Positions 36,379 through 45,003 of a DNA stretch of 64,000 nt are shown here, one piece after another. The stretch is taken from positions 1,839,564 through 1,903,563 of the forward strand of contig CP075366.1 in assembly GCA_019454145.1 (NCBI GenBank), given 5' to 3'. Every line of letters starts with the position of its first letter. The stretch's first letter is position 1. A program made the position numbers and the translations under genes. The notes beneath the pieces are model-generated. The model was given only the letters and a program-made list of their open reading frames with translations. It ran no database searches and was not told the origin of the DNA. This DNA comes from Fimbriimonadaceae bacterium. Lineage in GTDB: Bacteria; Armatimonadota; Fimbriimonadia; Fimbriimonadales; Fimbriimonadaceae.

Positions 36379-36408
36379 AAACCCTCAATCCGCATAGATT
36401 GAGGGTTT
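36379..36408 (-). terminator. Rho-independent terminator of the PEP-CTERM gene
   Basis: AAACCCTCAATC (36379-36390), loop CGCATA, GATTGAGGGTTT (36397-36408): a perfect 12-base-pair stem. On the minus strand the 3' arm is followed by a run of T, placing it 31 bases after the PEP-CTERM stop. Confidence 0.8.
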
Positions 36409-36438
36409 GGTTTCAAATCGGGTGTACCGACTTGAAGA

Positions 36439-37014
36439 TTATTTTCGCTTGCGTCGAGCAGCTGCTGCCGCTAATCCTGCCCCGAGAACAACCATTGTTG
36501 CTGGTTCAGGCACTGCATCTGCCGATGAAGTGAAAGAAGCGGTGTAGCTATTGCCGTTTTGCGAGCTTTGTGGGTTTGCAAAGCTAAACGAAAACTGTGC
36601 ATTGGAGAATGTGTAGCCAGCGACTGCACTTCCGCCAAAGTTGACGTTGTTGCCAGTGATATAGCTTGCACCTGTTCCGAATGGTTCGAAAATCGCACCA
36701 CTGTTAAAGGTCACTTGAAAAATCGGGTTGTTGATGTCGGAGGTGTAGAAATTAACTACGCCAGCACCAATGGTTCCGCCTGTTCGAGTGACAGTTTGCA
36801 TATCCATTTTTACGTTGTTGAACGACATGGATGTGAGGGGAATGTCGAGGGTGAGTCCGGTGCCAGTCCACGAACCAGTAACACTGGATGCGGTAGTGGT
36901 GAAGAGAGGTGTTGCACCACTCAATGCCGGATCATCATGGGTTGCAATGGTTACAGCTTGTGAAGCGACTGCCGCACAAACAACCATAGCCGTAATAAGA
37001 GCACGATTGATCAT
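36439..37014 (-). CDS. PEP-CTERM anchored exported protein
   Basis: A 191-residue exported protein: signal peptide (about 1-20), a Ser/Thr/Asn/Gly-rich beta body, and the C-terminal sorting signal VPEPATMVVLGAGLAAAAAR followed by RKRK, which is the PEP-CTERM tripartite tail. Such proteins are cut and attached or sorted by an exosortase/EpsH. No exosortase is in the window. The strong terminator lies downstream. It may be an envelope or biofilm protein. Confidence 0.88.
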   Translation of the reverse strand: MINRALITAMVVCAAVASQAVTIATHDDPALSGATPLFTTTASSVTGSWTGTGLTLDIPLTSMSFNNVKMDMQTVTRTGGTIGAGVVNFYTSDINNPIFQVTFNSGAIFEPFGTGASYITGNNVNFGGSAVAGYTFSNAQFSFSFANPQSSQNGNSYTASFTSSADAVPEPATMVVLGAGLAAAAARRKRK

Positions 37015-37212
37015 TTTTTAATCCAACCTCCCAAAGAGGGCAAGTAAATTTGAATCCTTGCGGAAACAACCTTACTGTGACAGATAACCAACGCATCTTA
37101 CGAGCCAAACGGTAAAATCCCGTAACTTTATGGACAAAACTGTCATTTTTACTAATAATTTTCATCGTCTACCATTTTTGTTGCAATTTATGTATACTGG
37201 TGTTTACTCAAA

Positions 37213-37219
37213 AAAGGAG
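37213..37219 (+). promoter_or_regulatory. Ribosome-binding site of recA
   Basis: AAAGGAG, 7 bases before the GTG at 37227. It decides the recA start and rejects the longer frame from 37200. TATACT at 37193-37198 is a possible -10, but no clear -35 or SOS box is seen. Confidence 0.65.
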
Positions 37220-37226
37220 AATCATC

Positions 37227-38285
37227 GTGCCCCCAGAAAAAACGAATTCAAATGACCGCGACAAGGCTTTAGAGCTGGCTCTTCAGCAATTAGAAAAATC
37301 CTTCGGTAAAGGCTCCGTCATGAAATTAGGCGGACAGGAAGCCACGAAGGTTGCCGCAATTTCGACTGGGTCACTTGCTCTTGACTATGCACTTGGCGTC
37401 GGCGGATTGCCCCGATCCCGGATAACCGAAATCTATGGTGCGGAATCAAGCGGAAAAACTACCGTAGCTTTGCAAACAATTGCTGAGGCGCAAAAAGCGG
37501 GAGGAATCGCTTTGTTTGTCGATGCAGAACACGCGCTTGACTTGGAATATGCTCGCACTCTTGGCGTAGATGTAGACCGCCTTTACGTTTCTCAGCCGAC
37601 AACTGGTGAAGAAGCACTTGAAATCATGGATTCCATGATTAAGTCTGGTGCCATGGATATCGTTGTTCTTGACTCAGTTGCTGCGCTCGTCCCCAAAGCG
37701 GAAATCGAAGGTGATATGGGCGATGCCCACGTTGGAATTCAAGCCCGTATGATGTCGCAGGCTTTGCGAAAACTGGGTGGATCGGTTAACAAAACCAAAA
37801 CCGCGGTCATTTTCATTAACCAAATCCGTGAAAAGATCGGTGTGATGTTCGGTAACCCAGAAACAACTCCCGGTGGCCGCGCGCTCAAATTCTGGGCAAG
37901 CTGCCGATTAGAGGTTCGCCGAGGTGAAATGCTGAAAAGCGGAACTGAAGCCTACGGGTGCCGTACCAAAGTCAAAGTCGTCAAGAACAAGGTTGCTCCT
38001 CCGTTCCGACAAGCTGAATTTGACATGATCTTTGGCAAAGGGATCAGCACCGCTGGCGACATTCTTGACCTCGCAGTTCTACATGAGCTGGTTTCCCGCG
38101 CTGGCACTTACTACAACTACGGGGAGACCCGCTTGGGACAAGGTCGCGACAATGCTCGCATTTTCTTGGAAGAAAACCCTGAGATCATGAACGAAATTGA
38201 TTTCAAGATTCGCACCCAACTCGGACTGCCAACCTCTACGGTTCCGGTGGAATCGTACGGCGCACTTGTTTCGGTTGAAGAGTAA
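37227..38285 (+). CDS. recA: Recombinase RecA
   Basis: Strand-exchange ATPase for homologous recombination and SOS induction. From GTG 37227 the protein is 352 residues. Walker [10 protein letters not shown], Walker [10 protein letters not shown], the L1/L2 DNA-binding loops ([15 protein letters not shown] and [13 protein letters not shown]), and the conserved C-terminal domain are present. It is followed 11 bases later by recX, the usual partner. The leader is short. The promoter region (37015-37226) is shared with the divergent PEP-CTERM gene. Confidence 0.98.
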   Translation: MPPEKTNSNDRDKALELALQQLEKSFGKGSVMKLGGQEATKVAAISTGSLALDYALGVGGLPRSRITEIYGAESSGKTTVALQTIAEAQKAGGIALFVDAEHALDLEYARTLGVDVDRLYVSQPTTGEEALEIMDSMIKSGAMDIVVLDSVAALVPKAEIEGDMGDAHVGIQARMMSQALRKLGGSVNKTKTAVIFINQIREKIGVMFGNPETTPGGRALKFWASCRLEVRRGEMLKSGTEAYGCRTKVKVVKNKVAPPFRQAEFDMIFGKGISTAGDILDLAVLHELVSRAGTYYNYGETRLGQGRDNARIFLEENPEIMNEIDFKIRTQLGLPTSTVPVESYGALVSVEE

Positions 38286-38296
38286 TCTGAGTTTTC

Positions 38297-38749
38297 GTGA
38301 ATAAACCTCGGCCTTCTGCCCTTGATGCCGCATTGAGATATCTCAAGCGGAGCGAGCGGTCGGAGGCCGAGATTCGTTTATTTCTTGCTCAAAAAGAGTA
38401 TCCACAGTCTGAAATTAATGAAGGAGTTGGTTCCCTCAAGCAGTACGGCTATCTTGATGATCAGGGGCTGGCAAAGCGCATCATTGAATTCAAGCAAAAA
38501 AAATTGGTCGGCGACCTAGTGATTCAGCAGACACTAGATCAAAAAGGGCTTGAAGCCGAGATTGATTCTGAAGATGGGGTCACCAGGGCAAAGAAGCTCC
38601 TTTCCTTAAAATTTCATACCGACCAAGACACCAATGACCCGAAAGTAATCGGCAAGGCGGCTAGACTTCTGGGCTCGCGAGGATTCAGAGAAGACGAAAT
38701 TCGTGAAGCCCTGGAATCCCATTTCAAAAACTTTGAAGCAGGATTTTGA
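38297..38749 (+). CDS. recX: RecA regulator RecX
   Basis: A 150-residue helical protein with the RecX pattern ALRYLKRSERSEAEIRLFL and YGYLDDQGLAKRII, and a C-terminal LLGSRGFREDEIREALE. It modulates RecA filaments. The start is GTG at 38297, 11 bases after recA stops. Confidence 0.9.
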   Translation: MNKPRPSALDAALRYLKRSERSEAEIRLFLAQKEYPQSEINEGVGSLKQYGYLDDQGLAKRIIEFKQKKLVGDLVIQQTLDQKGLEAEIDSEDGVTRAKKLLSLKFHTDQDTNDPKVIGKAARLLGSRGFREDEIREALESHFKNFEAGF

Positions 38750-38796
38750 GTACCATTGCCGAAAGTGAAATTATCTCCGCCAGCTGAGGCACACTT

Positions 38797-39570
38797 TTGA
38801 GTACTTACCGAATTCTTTTTTTAGGCGACGTCGTTGGCAAACCCGGTCGTGATGCCGTTATTGAAGAATTGCCTGGGCTAATTAACCAGCATCATCCTTT
38901 ATTTACAATTATCAATGGCGAGAACAGCGCCGCTGGCGTCGGCATCACTCCACAAATAGCTGAATCTCTTTTTAAAGCCGGCGCAGATGCAATCACGCTC
39001 GGCAACCACGCCTTCAACAAGCGAGATATCTATGACTACTTAGATCAGCCGCACCCCATTGTTCGCCCAATCAACTACCCAGCCTCGACGCCAGGAAAAG
39101 GGCTACGATATATTCAGAAAAAAGGGGTTACACTTGCACTAGTCAACATAGGGGGCAGGGTGTTTATGGATGGGTTTGACGACCCGTTTGCTTGCATTGA
39201 TTTGGTTTTGAAGTCAATTGAAACTCCCCATATCTTCATAGATTTTCATGCTGAAGCTACGAGTGAAAAGGTCGCGTTTGGGTTCCATGTTGATGGTCGC
39301 GTTACGGCAGTTGTTGGTACTCATACCCACATCCAAACCGCAGACGAAATTGTATTGCCAGGAGGAACGGCTTACATCACTGACGTTGGAATGTGCGGGC
39401 CTTACCCAAGCGTGATTGGAATGGATAAAGACATCATTTTGCAAAAATTTCGCACTTCTATGCCAACAAGGTTTGAGGTTGCTAACGAACCTGGTGTAAT
39501 CTGTGGGGTAGCAATAGACGTCTCATTAACTACGGGCCGTGCGATTGCAATAGAGCGCATCCGGCTGTAA
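38797..39570 (+). CDS. ymdB: YmdB-family metallophosphoesterase
   Basis: A 257-residue calcineurin-like enzyme of the TIGR00282/YmdB type (2',3'-cyclic-nucleotide phosphodiesterase in Bacillus, linked to biofilm choice). Metal-site motifs in order: GDVVGKPGR, NGENSAAG, LGNHAF, DFHAEATSE and GTHTHIQTAD. The start is TTG at 38797. It lies 47 bases after recX and may be in the same operon, though ymdB is more often near rny. Confidence 0.92.
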   Translation: MSTYRILFLGDVVGKPGRDAVIEELPGLINQHHPLFTIINGENSAAGVGITPQIAESLFKAGADAITLGNHAFNKRDIYDYLDQPHPIVRPINYPASTPGKGLRYIQKKGVTLALVNIGGRVFMDGFDDPFACIDLVLKSIETPHIFIDFHAEATSEKVAFGFHVDGRVTAVVGTHTHIQTADEIVLPGGTAYITDVGMCGPYPSVIGMDKDIILQKFRTSMPTRFEVANEPGVICGVAIDVSLTTGRAIAIERIRL

Positions 39571-39597
39571 CAGCGAATTTAGGAATTAAGGCAGAGA

Positions 39598-40530
39598 ATG
39601 ATGAAACAAGTGATCAACGCAATCTGTATGGGCGGCATTTTAGCAATGAGTGCCTTTGCAAATGCTCAAACCATCTACGAACCAACGCAAAGTGCAAAAG
39701 CCCAAGGGATAACGTTACAAGGTTGGGGGAGCGGCTCCATTGCAGAAGCAGATGAAATGGCGTACGACGGTTCAAACTCCATTCGCGTTTCTAGCCGCAA
39801 TTTCTTCCAAGGCGGCAAGATCAACTTTTCCAAAAGCGTAAACGTTGCCTCTCAATATTCTGACAAAGGCAATCTGCTCAAGTTCACATTTAATGTCCCT
39901 GGAGCTACTAGCGGAGGCGGAAACGCGGGTGGAGGCCGATTGGGTGGCGGAATGTCCGGAGCCGGCGATGGACGCGGCGGCGATGCTGGCGCTGGCGGAA
40001 TCGGTCAATCTACGCCAACTGACATTTCCCTTTCTAAAATCCGAGTTATATTCACCACCACGGATGGCAAACACGGAGAAGCCTATTTGGATGTCGCAAA
40101 CGTTCTGAAAGATGAGCGTGGCTGGTTCTCAGTTGCCATACCTCTTCAGTCTATTAGAGGTTTGGACAAAACGAACAAGATGATTTCCAACATCTCGCTT
40201 AGCGGAGATGCGGTTTCCACTATGTATCTCGGACAGCTGGAAATCGTCCGTGACACAACCCCAGTATTCGGCGAACCCAACGTCCGCGAACTCAACCTGG
40301 CTTTCGGGGATGAGGTGACCTTCTCCGCAACTGGCTATGCAGGCGCAACTCCGGTTAAATTCCTCTGGGATTTTGATGCTTCGGATGGAATCTCTGTTGA
40401 TGCTGAAGGGCAAGTGGTTTCCCGCAAGTTCCGACGAGAAGGCACATTTACCGTTACCCTAACCATAGTTGATATTTACGGACTCAAAACGCCGTACAAA
40501 ACAACCATTAGCGTCACGGTCAACCCCTAA
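39598..40530 (+). CDS. Secreted PKD-domain protein
   Basis: A 310-residue exported protein: signal peptide to about residue 24 (ANAQ), an N-terminal beta domain, a glycine-rich linker (about 100-138, GGGNAGGG...GAGG), a second beta part, and a C-terminal PKD domain (about 225-310; KFLWDFDASDG, FTVTLTIVDIYG). PKD domains bind other envelope proteins or polysaccharides. Its terminator hairpin overlaps the start of cdsA. Confidence 0.75.
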   Translation: MMKQVINAICMGGILAMSAFANAQTIYEPTQSAKAQGITLQGWGSGSIAEADEMAYDGSNSIRVSSRNFFQGGKINFSKSVNVASQYSDKGNLLKFTFNVPGATSGGGNAGGGRLGGGMSGAGDGRGGDAGAGGIGQSTPTDISLSKIRVIFTTTDGKHGEAYLDVANVLKDERGWFSVAIPLQSIRGLDKTNKMISNISLSGDAVSTMYLGQLEIVRDTTPVFGEPNVRELNLAFGDEVTFSATGYAGATPVKFLWDFDASDGISVDAEGQVVSRKFRREGTFTVTLTIVDIYGLKTPYKTTISVTVNP

Positions 40531-40544
40531 ATTCATCAACACCA

Positions 40545-41438
40545 ATGACTAAAGAGCCGCGAGAGAGTTCAACCTCCCCGCGGCTTTTTAGCATCGCGGA
40601 TCCCAAATTTCGTTCACGGGTGCTTGTGGCACTTGTCGGCGGAGCCATTTCCATTCTTGCTATTCTCGCTACATCTGAAGTCCCAATTACCCTGCTCATC
40701 GCGGCGGCAGGTTGGTTCGCTGCTATCGAAATGCAACGGCTATTCGGAGGATCATCGAGATTTAGCTCTATCCTCACAATGCTCGTAGCAGTTGCCGCCT
40801 TACTGGGCTTATCACGGGTGATGCTGGCCCCAGATGCAGCTCCCTACCCGCCGCTAATCGCGGTCATTCTCGGCACGCTTGGCATTTATCTAAGACTGAA
40901 ACGAGGTGCACCGCACGCACTTGACGCCTTAGCCCTTGGGTGGATCGCCGGGCCATTTGCATGCGCGTTATGGCTCCATCAAGAATCTGCCGTACCGTCC
41001 CGAATGTTTTCTTCTAACTTGCTTGCCCTTGTGGCACTGCCCTTATGGCTCGGCGATACCGCCGCATATTTTGTTGGCAAGCGATACGGAAAACACTTGG
41101 TCGCACCACGCGTTTCTCCAAAAAAGACTTGGGAGGGATCCATCGCCAATTTGCTGATGTGCGTACTCGCCTCCTTCTTTATTGCCCACCTCTTAAACTC
41201 AGGGCTAGCACACCCGCTACCTCAAGGAGTTGTTTTAAGCATTGGGGTTATCACAGGCATTCTTGGCCAAGTCGGTGATTTCTTACAAAGCGCGATTAAG
41301 CGCGCAGCCGGAGTGAAAGACAGCGGCGACATCTTGGCGGGGCATGGTGGAATCCTTGATCGGCTGGATTCGTTCTTGTTTGCGGCGGTACCTGTTTCTT
41401 TGGTGCTCTGGTTCTTTGCCAGGGCGAGTTTCACGTGA
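40545..41438 (+). CDS. cdsA: Phosphatidate cytidylyltransferase
   Basis: Makes CDP-diacylglycerol from phosphatidic acid and CTP. The 297-residue multi-pass protein has six to eight helices, GDTAAYFVGKRYGKH followed by PKKTWEGSI, and the family signature GVKDSGDILAGHGGILDRLD near the C terminus. The first 25 residues lie over a terminator-like hairpin (40551-40589); GTG at 40620 is an alternative start but would remove part of the conserved FRSRVLVAL opening. The stop codon lies inside a parS-like palindrome. Confidence 0.95.
   Translation: MTKEPRESSTSPRLFSIADPKFRSRVLVALVGGAISILAILATSEVPITLLIAAAGWFAAIEMQRLFGGSSRFSSILTMLVAVAALLGLSRVMLAPDAAPYPPLIAVILGTLGIYLRLKRGAPHALDALALGWIAGPFACALWLHQESAVPSRMFSSNLLALVALPLWLGDTAAYFVGKRYGKHLVAPRVSPKKTWEGSIANLLMCVLASFFIAHLLNSGLAHPLPQGVVLSIGVITGILGQVGDFLQSAIKRAAGVKDSGDILAGHGGILDRLDSFLFAAVPVSLVLWFFARASFT
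40551..40589 (+). terminator. Terminator-like hairpin at the cdsA start
   Basis: AAAGAGCCGCG (40551-40561) pairs with CGCGGCTTTTT (40579-40589) as an 11-base-pair stem with one G-U, ending in a T-run. It falls 21 bases after the PKD gene stop and within the first 15 codons of the cdsA ORF. It would end the PKD transcript or attenuate cdsA. Confidence 0.55.
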
Positions 41439-41442
41439 AACT
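41427..41442. promoter_or_regulatory. parS-like ParB-binding palindrome (site 1)
   Basis: AGTTTCACGTGAAACT, a perfect palindrome that contains 14 of 16 bases of the bacterial chromosomal parS consensus TGTTNCACGTGAAACA (outer bases differ). It overlaps the cdsA stop codon (TGA at 41436). A second, exact site lies at 41540-41555. Confidence 0.75.
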
Positions 41443-41539
41443 CTGCCCCAAGGGCTTATTTTAGGTTCATATTTGGGGTCCACCGTCTGGTGGGACCTTG
41501 AAGTTCTCTGTGCTTGCCGCACCCGGTGCTGGCGATGCC

Positions 41540-41555
41540 TGTTTCACGTGAAACA
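41540..41555. promoter_or_regulatory. parS site (exact consensus, site 2)
   Basis: TGTTTCACGTGAAACA matches the 16-base parS consensus of ParABS chromosome segregation systems completely. It is in the cdsA-valS gap, 98 bases after site 1. ParA and ParB are not in the window. Confidence 0.85.
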
Positions 41556-41595
41556 CCGCCGGTAAACTCATTGTTCTACACGACAGGTAGGCATC

Positions 41596-44187
41596 ATGAG
41601 TGAAAAGAAAGGTTACGACGCAACGCAAGTTGAATCTAAGTGGTATGAGTGCTGGCGCAACGCTGGCTTATTTGAACCGTCTGGTGGGACCAAGCAGTAC
41701 ACAATAACTATCCCGCCGCCGAATATCACTGGCTCGCTTCACATGGGCCACGCCCTCTGCTACAGCATTCAGGATGTTCTTGGGCGATATCAGCGGATGC
41801 AAGGAAAGAGTGTGCTTATTCTTCCGGGGCAGGATCATGCTGGAATTGCGGCTCAAAGCGTGGTGATTAAAAAGCTCAAAGCTGAAGGGGTTAACTCCTT
41901 TGATCTTGGGCGTGAAGCTTTTGTAGGCGAAGTTTGGAAATGGCGCGAGCAAAGCGGCGACACAATTCTTCATCAGTTTGAGTCGTTGGGGTGCGCATTT
42001 GATTGGTCGCGAACCCGTTTCACCCTTGATCCTGAATACATCAATGCCGTTCTTAAGGTGTTTATTGAGTGGTTTGAGGCAGGATACATTTATCGGGGCT
42101 TGCGTGTTGTGAACTGGGATACGGCCTTAAAAACCTCCGTTAGCGACATCGAAACTGAGCGAAAAGATGTTGCGGGCAAGCTGTACCACATTCGCTATCC
42201 GTTCGCTGATGGTTCTGGAGGGGTGGTTATCGCTACAACCCGCCCTGAAACTATGCTCGCTGACGTTGCGGTTGCAGTTCACCCAAATGATAATCGCTAC
42301 GATGGAAAAGTCGGCAAATCTTTAGTTCTGCCGCTAGTCGGTCGTGAAATCCCCCTGATTGCTGACGAATATCCCGATCCTGAATTCGGAACGGGCGCTG
42401 TAAAAATCACACCAGCCCACGATCCTAACGACTTTGAGGTTGGTCAACGCCATAACTTGGAGGTTCTCATCATGATGGATGAGGCGGGCAAAGTTACTGA
42501 ATTAGGTGGGAAATACGCAGGAATGGATCGTATTGCCGCGCGAAAACGCATTATCGAAGATCTCGAAAAGTCTGGCGCGCTGGTGAACGTTGAAGACCAC
42601 ACAATTCCCATCTTAATCAGCCAGCGAAGTGGAGAGATTATTGAGCCACTCGCCAGTGAACAATGGTTTGTGAACCAGAAAGCCCTTGCTGAAGACGCAA
42701 TTAAGGTGGTTGAGCAGGGCCAAATTAAGTTCCATCCCGCGAGATTTGGCGACGTTTATCTTGATTGGATGCGAAATATCCGTGACTGGTGCATCTCCCG
42801 TCAACTCTGGTGGGGCCACAGAATTCCAGTTTATTACACGGAATCTGGCCAACCTTTTGCCGCGTTTTCTTGGGAAGAAGCTCAAACCAAAGCAGGTAGT
42901 GAACCAATAGTGCGGCAGGAAGAAGATGTTCTTGATACGTGGTTTAGCTCTGGACTTTGGCCATTTGCCACTATGGGCTGGCCCGAAGAAACTGACGACT
43001 TAAAGACGTATTTTCCAACCGATGTACTCGTCACTGCTCGCGACATCATCTATCTGTGGGTTGCCCGGATGATCATGATGAGCCTGCATTTTTGTAAAGA
43101 GATTCCTTTCAAAGATGTATATATCTATGCAACGGTACTTACCGAAAAGGGAGAGCGGATGAGCAAAAGTCTCGGCACCGGCGTTGACCCAATGGAAATT
43201 ATCGAGACCAAGGGAGCTGACGCTCTGCGCTACACACTTCTATCTCAAACAGGGATGAATCAGGACATTCGATACAGCGACCGCAAAACGGATGACGCAA
43301 GAAACTTCTGCAACAAAATCTGGAACGCCTCGAAATTCGTGCTGATGAATCTTGAGGGTTTCGATGGTAGTGAGCCTGACCAATTGGATGACATTGACAA
43401 ATGGCTTCTCTCACGAATGGCGAGGTGCGAAGAAACCGTGCGTACGGCATACGAAACCTACGATATGCAGTCAGCGATTTCTGCCCTTTATCGGTTTTTC
43501 TGGACTGAAATCTGCGATTGGTACATCGAATATTCAAAAGGAAGGCTCCAAAACCCTGAAACCCGCGCCACTCCACAGTGGGTGCTGATCACGGCACTAG
43601 AAAACTTCCTCAAAATGCTGCATCCGGCTATGCCTCATATCACAGAAGAAGTATACGAACTGTTGCCGATCGCTGATAAGAAGCAATTCCTGATGCAAGA
43701 GTCATGGCCGGTAATACCATCTGGTTGGTGGGACCAAAAAGTTGAATCCAAGGTCGAAAACTGGATTGAAATGACTCGTTCTGTTCGTGCCTTACGTGCA
43801 GAACTCGGATATCAAGCTCTGAAATCACAGCCTGAAATCTATTTTGAGGGCACTCTTGAGGGTGGGCAACCGTTGATTCAAAGCCAAGCCTGGTTCGATT
43901 CAATACGTGCCGGAAAGCCGACTGGCAAGTATGTTTCAACCACTTCGTGTGGCGTGGATTTCCACATCCCGCTTGCTGGAGTTGATACTGAGAAAGAACT
44001 TGAGCGGATTGCTAAAGAGATCGAGAAAACGACAGAAGAACTTCAGAAACTGGAAACACGGCTCGCGAATCCGCAATTCGTAGAACGAGCGAAGCCAGAG
44101 ATCGTGGAGCGAGAACAAGCGGCAGCGGCAGAACTCCGATCAACGGTTGAAAAGCTTCATGAGCGGCGAGCTCTTTTCGGTGGTTGA
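41596..44187 (+). CDS. valS: Valyl-tRNA synthetase
   Basis: Class I synthetase. HIGH-type motif HMGH at 49-52 (in PNITGSLHMGHAL), KMSKS-type loop RMSKS at 521-525, the CP1 editing domain (about 190-330, TTRPETMLADVAV), the anticodon-binding domain (about 600-730), and the C-terminal coiled-coil arm (about 795-863; EIEKTTEELQKLETRLANPQ) give the full domain order of ValRS, at 863 residues. Its last 48 bases overlap the MBL gene on the opposite strand. Confidence 0.97.
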   Translation: MSEKKGYDATQVESKWYECWRNAGLFEPSGGTKQYTITIPPPNITGSLHMGHALCYSIQDVLGRYQRMQGKSVLILPGQDHAGIAAQSVVIKKLKAEGVNSFDLGREAFVGEVWKWREQSGDTILHQFESLGCAFDWSRTRFTLDPEYINAVLKVFIEWFEAGYIYRGLRVVNWDTALKTSVSDIETERKDVAGKLYHIRYPFADGSGGVVIATTRPETMLADVAVAVHPNDNRYDGKVGKSLVLPLVGREIPLIADEYPDPEFGTGAVKITPAHDPNDFEVGQRHNLEVLIMMDEAGKVTELGGKYAGMDRIAARKRIIEDLEKSGALVNVEDHTIPILISQRSGEIIEPLASEQWFVNQKALAEDAIKVVEQGQIKFHPARFGDVYLDWMRNIRDWCISRQLWWGHRIPVYYTESGQPFAAFSWEEAQTKAGSEPIVRQEEDVLDTWFSSGLWPFATMGWPEETDDLKTYFPTDVLVTARDIIYLWVARMIMMSLHFCKEIPFKDVYIYATVLTEKGERMSKSLGTGVDPMEIIETKGADALRYTLLSQTGMNQDIRYSDRKTDDARNFCNKIWNASKFVLMNLEGFDGSEPDQLDDIDKWLLSRMARCEETVRTAYETYDMQSAISALYRFFWTEICDWYIEYSKGRLQNPETRATPQWVLITALENFLKMLHPAMPHITEEVYELLPIADKKQFLMQESWPVIPSGWWDQKVESKVENWIEMTRSVRALRAELGYQALKSQPEIYFEGTLEGGQPLIQSQAWFDSIRAGKPTGKYVSTTSCGVDFHIPLAGVDTEKELERIAKEIEKTTEELQKLETRLANPQFVERAKPEIVEREQAAAAELRSTVEKLHERRALFGG

Positions 44188-45003
44188 TTTCTCAAAATTG
44201 GTTCCGGTCCACCAAAAGGTGATGTTGCCATCCCAGTCGGTTCTGAGTATATTTGAACCGACTGCCCTCTCAACTGCCTCAGGTGCAGGATGACCAAACG
44301 GATTATTGCGCCCGCAACTAAATACAACAGTTTCTGGCTGATGATAGTTCAGCCAATCTGTACTAAGAGAAAGGTTACTTCCGTGGTGACCTGCTTTAAT
44401 GATTTGACACTTCGGGGCGCTTTGTTGAATCCAAAAGCGCTCAATTTCTTGGGAAGCATCTCCGGTGAGTGCAATCGCTTTATTATGCGTTTCCACTACA
44501 GTCAGTAGTGAACGGTCGTTATCACTTTTTGAATCCGGAGGAGCAGGGTAAAGGGATATTCTGAGGTTTCCAAAGGTCAGACGTGAATTTTGGTTAATGT
44601 ATTGAATTTGATGACCAGAAAAGCCTGCAGACTGAAGCTCGTGTTGCATTACCGGATGATTACGGAAAACTTCCGAAACCACGATACGGTCAATGCGAAC
44701 TCGCTGGGAGATTGATAAAAGCCCACCGATATGATCCATATCTGGGTGAGAGAGGACAAGGCAATCTATTCGATCAATTCCCAGGTCGCGAATGGCTGGC
44801 CAAACCAATCGGCGTCCGGCATCAAATGAACCTTGCCTTGGCCCAGTATCAACCATCACGACCGTGCCTTTCTCTCGGAAAACCGCGCAGTCTCCCTGCC
44901 CTACTTGTATGAATGAAAACTGATCCACCGTACGGTGGGACCAAGCATCCCACGCAACACTTACACAAAGTACACCCGCGATCAAACCACTAACTTTTCT
45001 CAT
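44140..45003 (-). CDS. ComEC C-terminal-type metallo-beta-lactamase protein
   Basis: A 287-residue MBL-fold protein with a signal-like helix (about 5-20). SFIQVGQGDCAVF, VVMVDTGPRQGSFD and LSHPDMDHIGGL give the HxxxDH metal motif, and a later AIALTGDAS and KAGHHGSN complete the site. This matches the ComEC/Rec2 C-terminal domain, which degrades the non-transforming strand. Here it is a separate protein following the ComEC membrane part by a 14-base overlap, so ComEC is split in two. Confidence 0.85.
   Translation of the reverse strand: MRKVSGLIAGVLCVSVAWDAWSHRTVDQFSFIQVGQGDCAVFREKGTVVMVDTGPRQGSFDAGRRLVWPAIRDLGIDRIDCLVLSHPDMDHIGGLLSISQRVRIDRIVVSEVFRNHPVMQHELQSAGFSGHQIQYINQNSRLTFGNLRISLYPAPPDSKSDNDRSLLTVVETHNKAIALTGDASQEIERFWIQQSAPKCQIIKAGHHGSNLSLSTDWLNYHQPETVVFSCGRNNPFGHPAPEAVERAVGSNILRTDWDGNITFWWTGTNFEKSTTEKSSPLMKLFNR

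Noticed and set aside
37200-37226. An upstream ATG start for recA
   Set aside because: It would place the AAAGGAG ribosome-binding site inside the coding region; the GTG at 37227 has the right spacing.
41443-41595. A T-box riboswitch upstream of valS (TGGGACC resembles TGGNACC)
   Set aside because: The interval is only about 150 bases, no stem I or specifier loop is evident, and the same motif also occurs inside valS codons.
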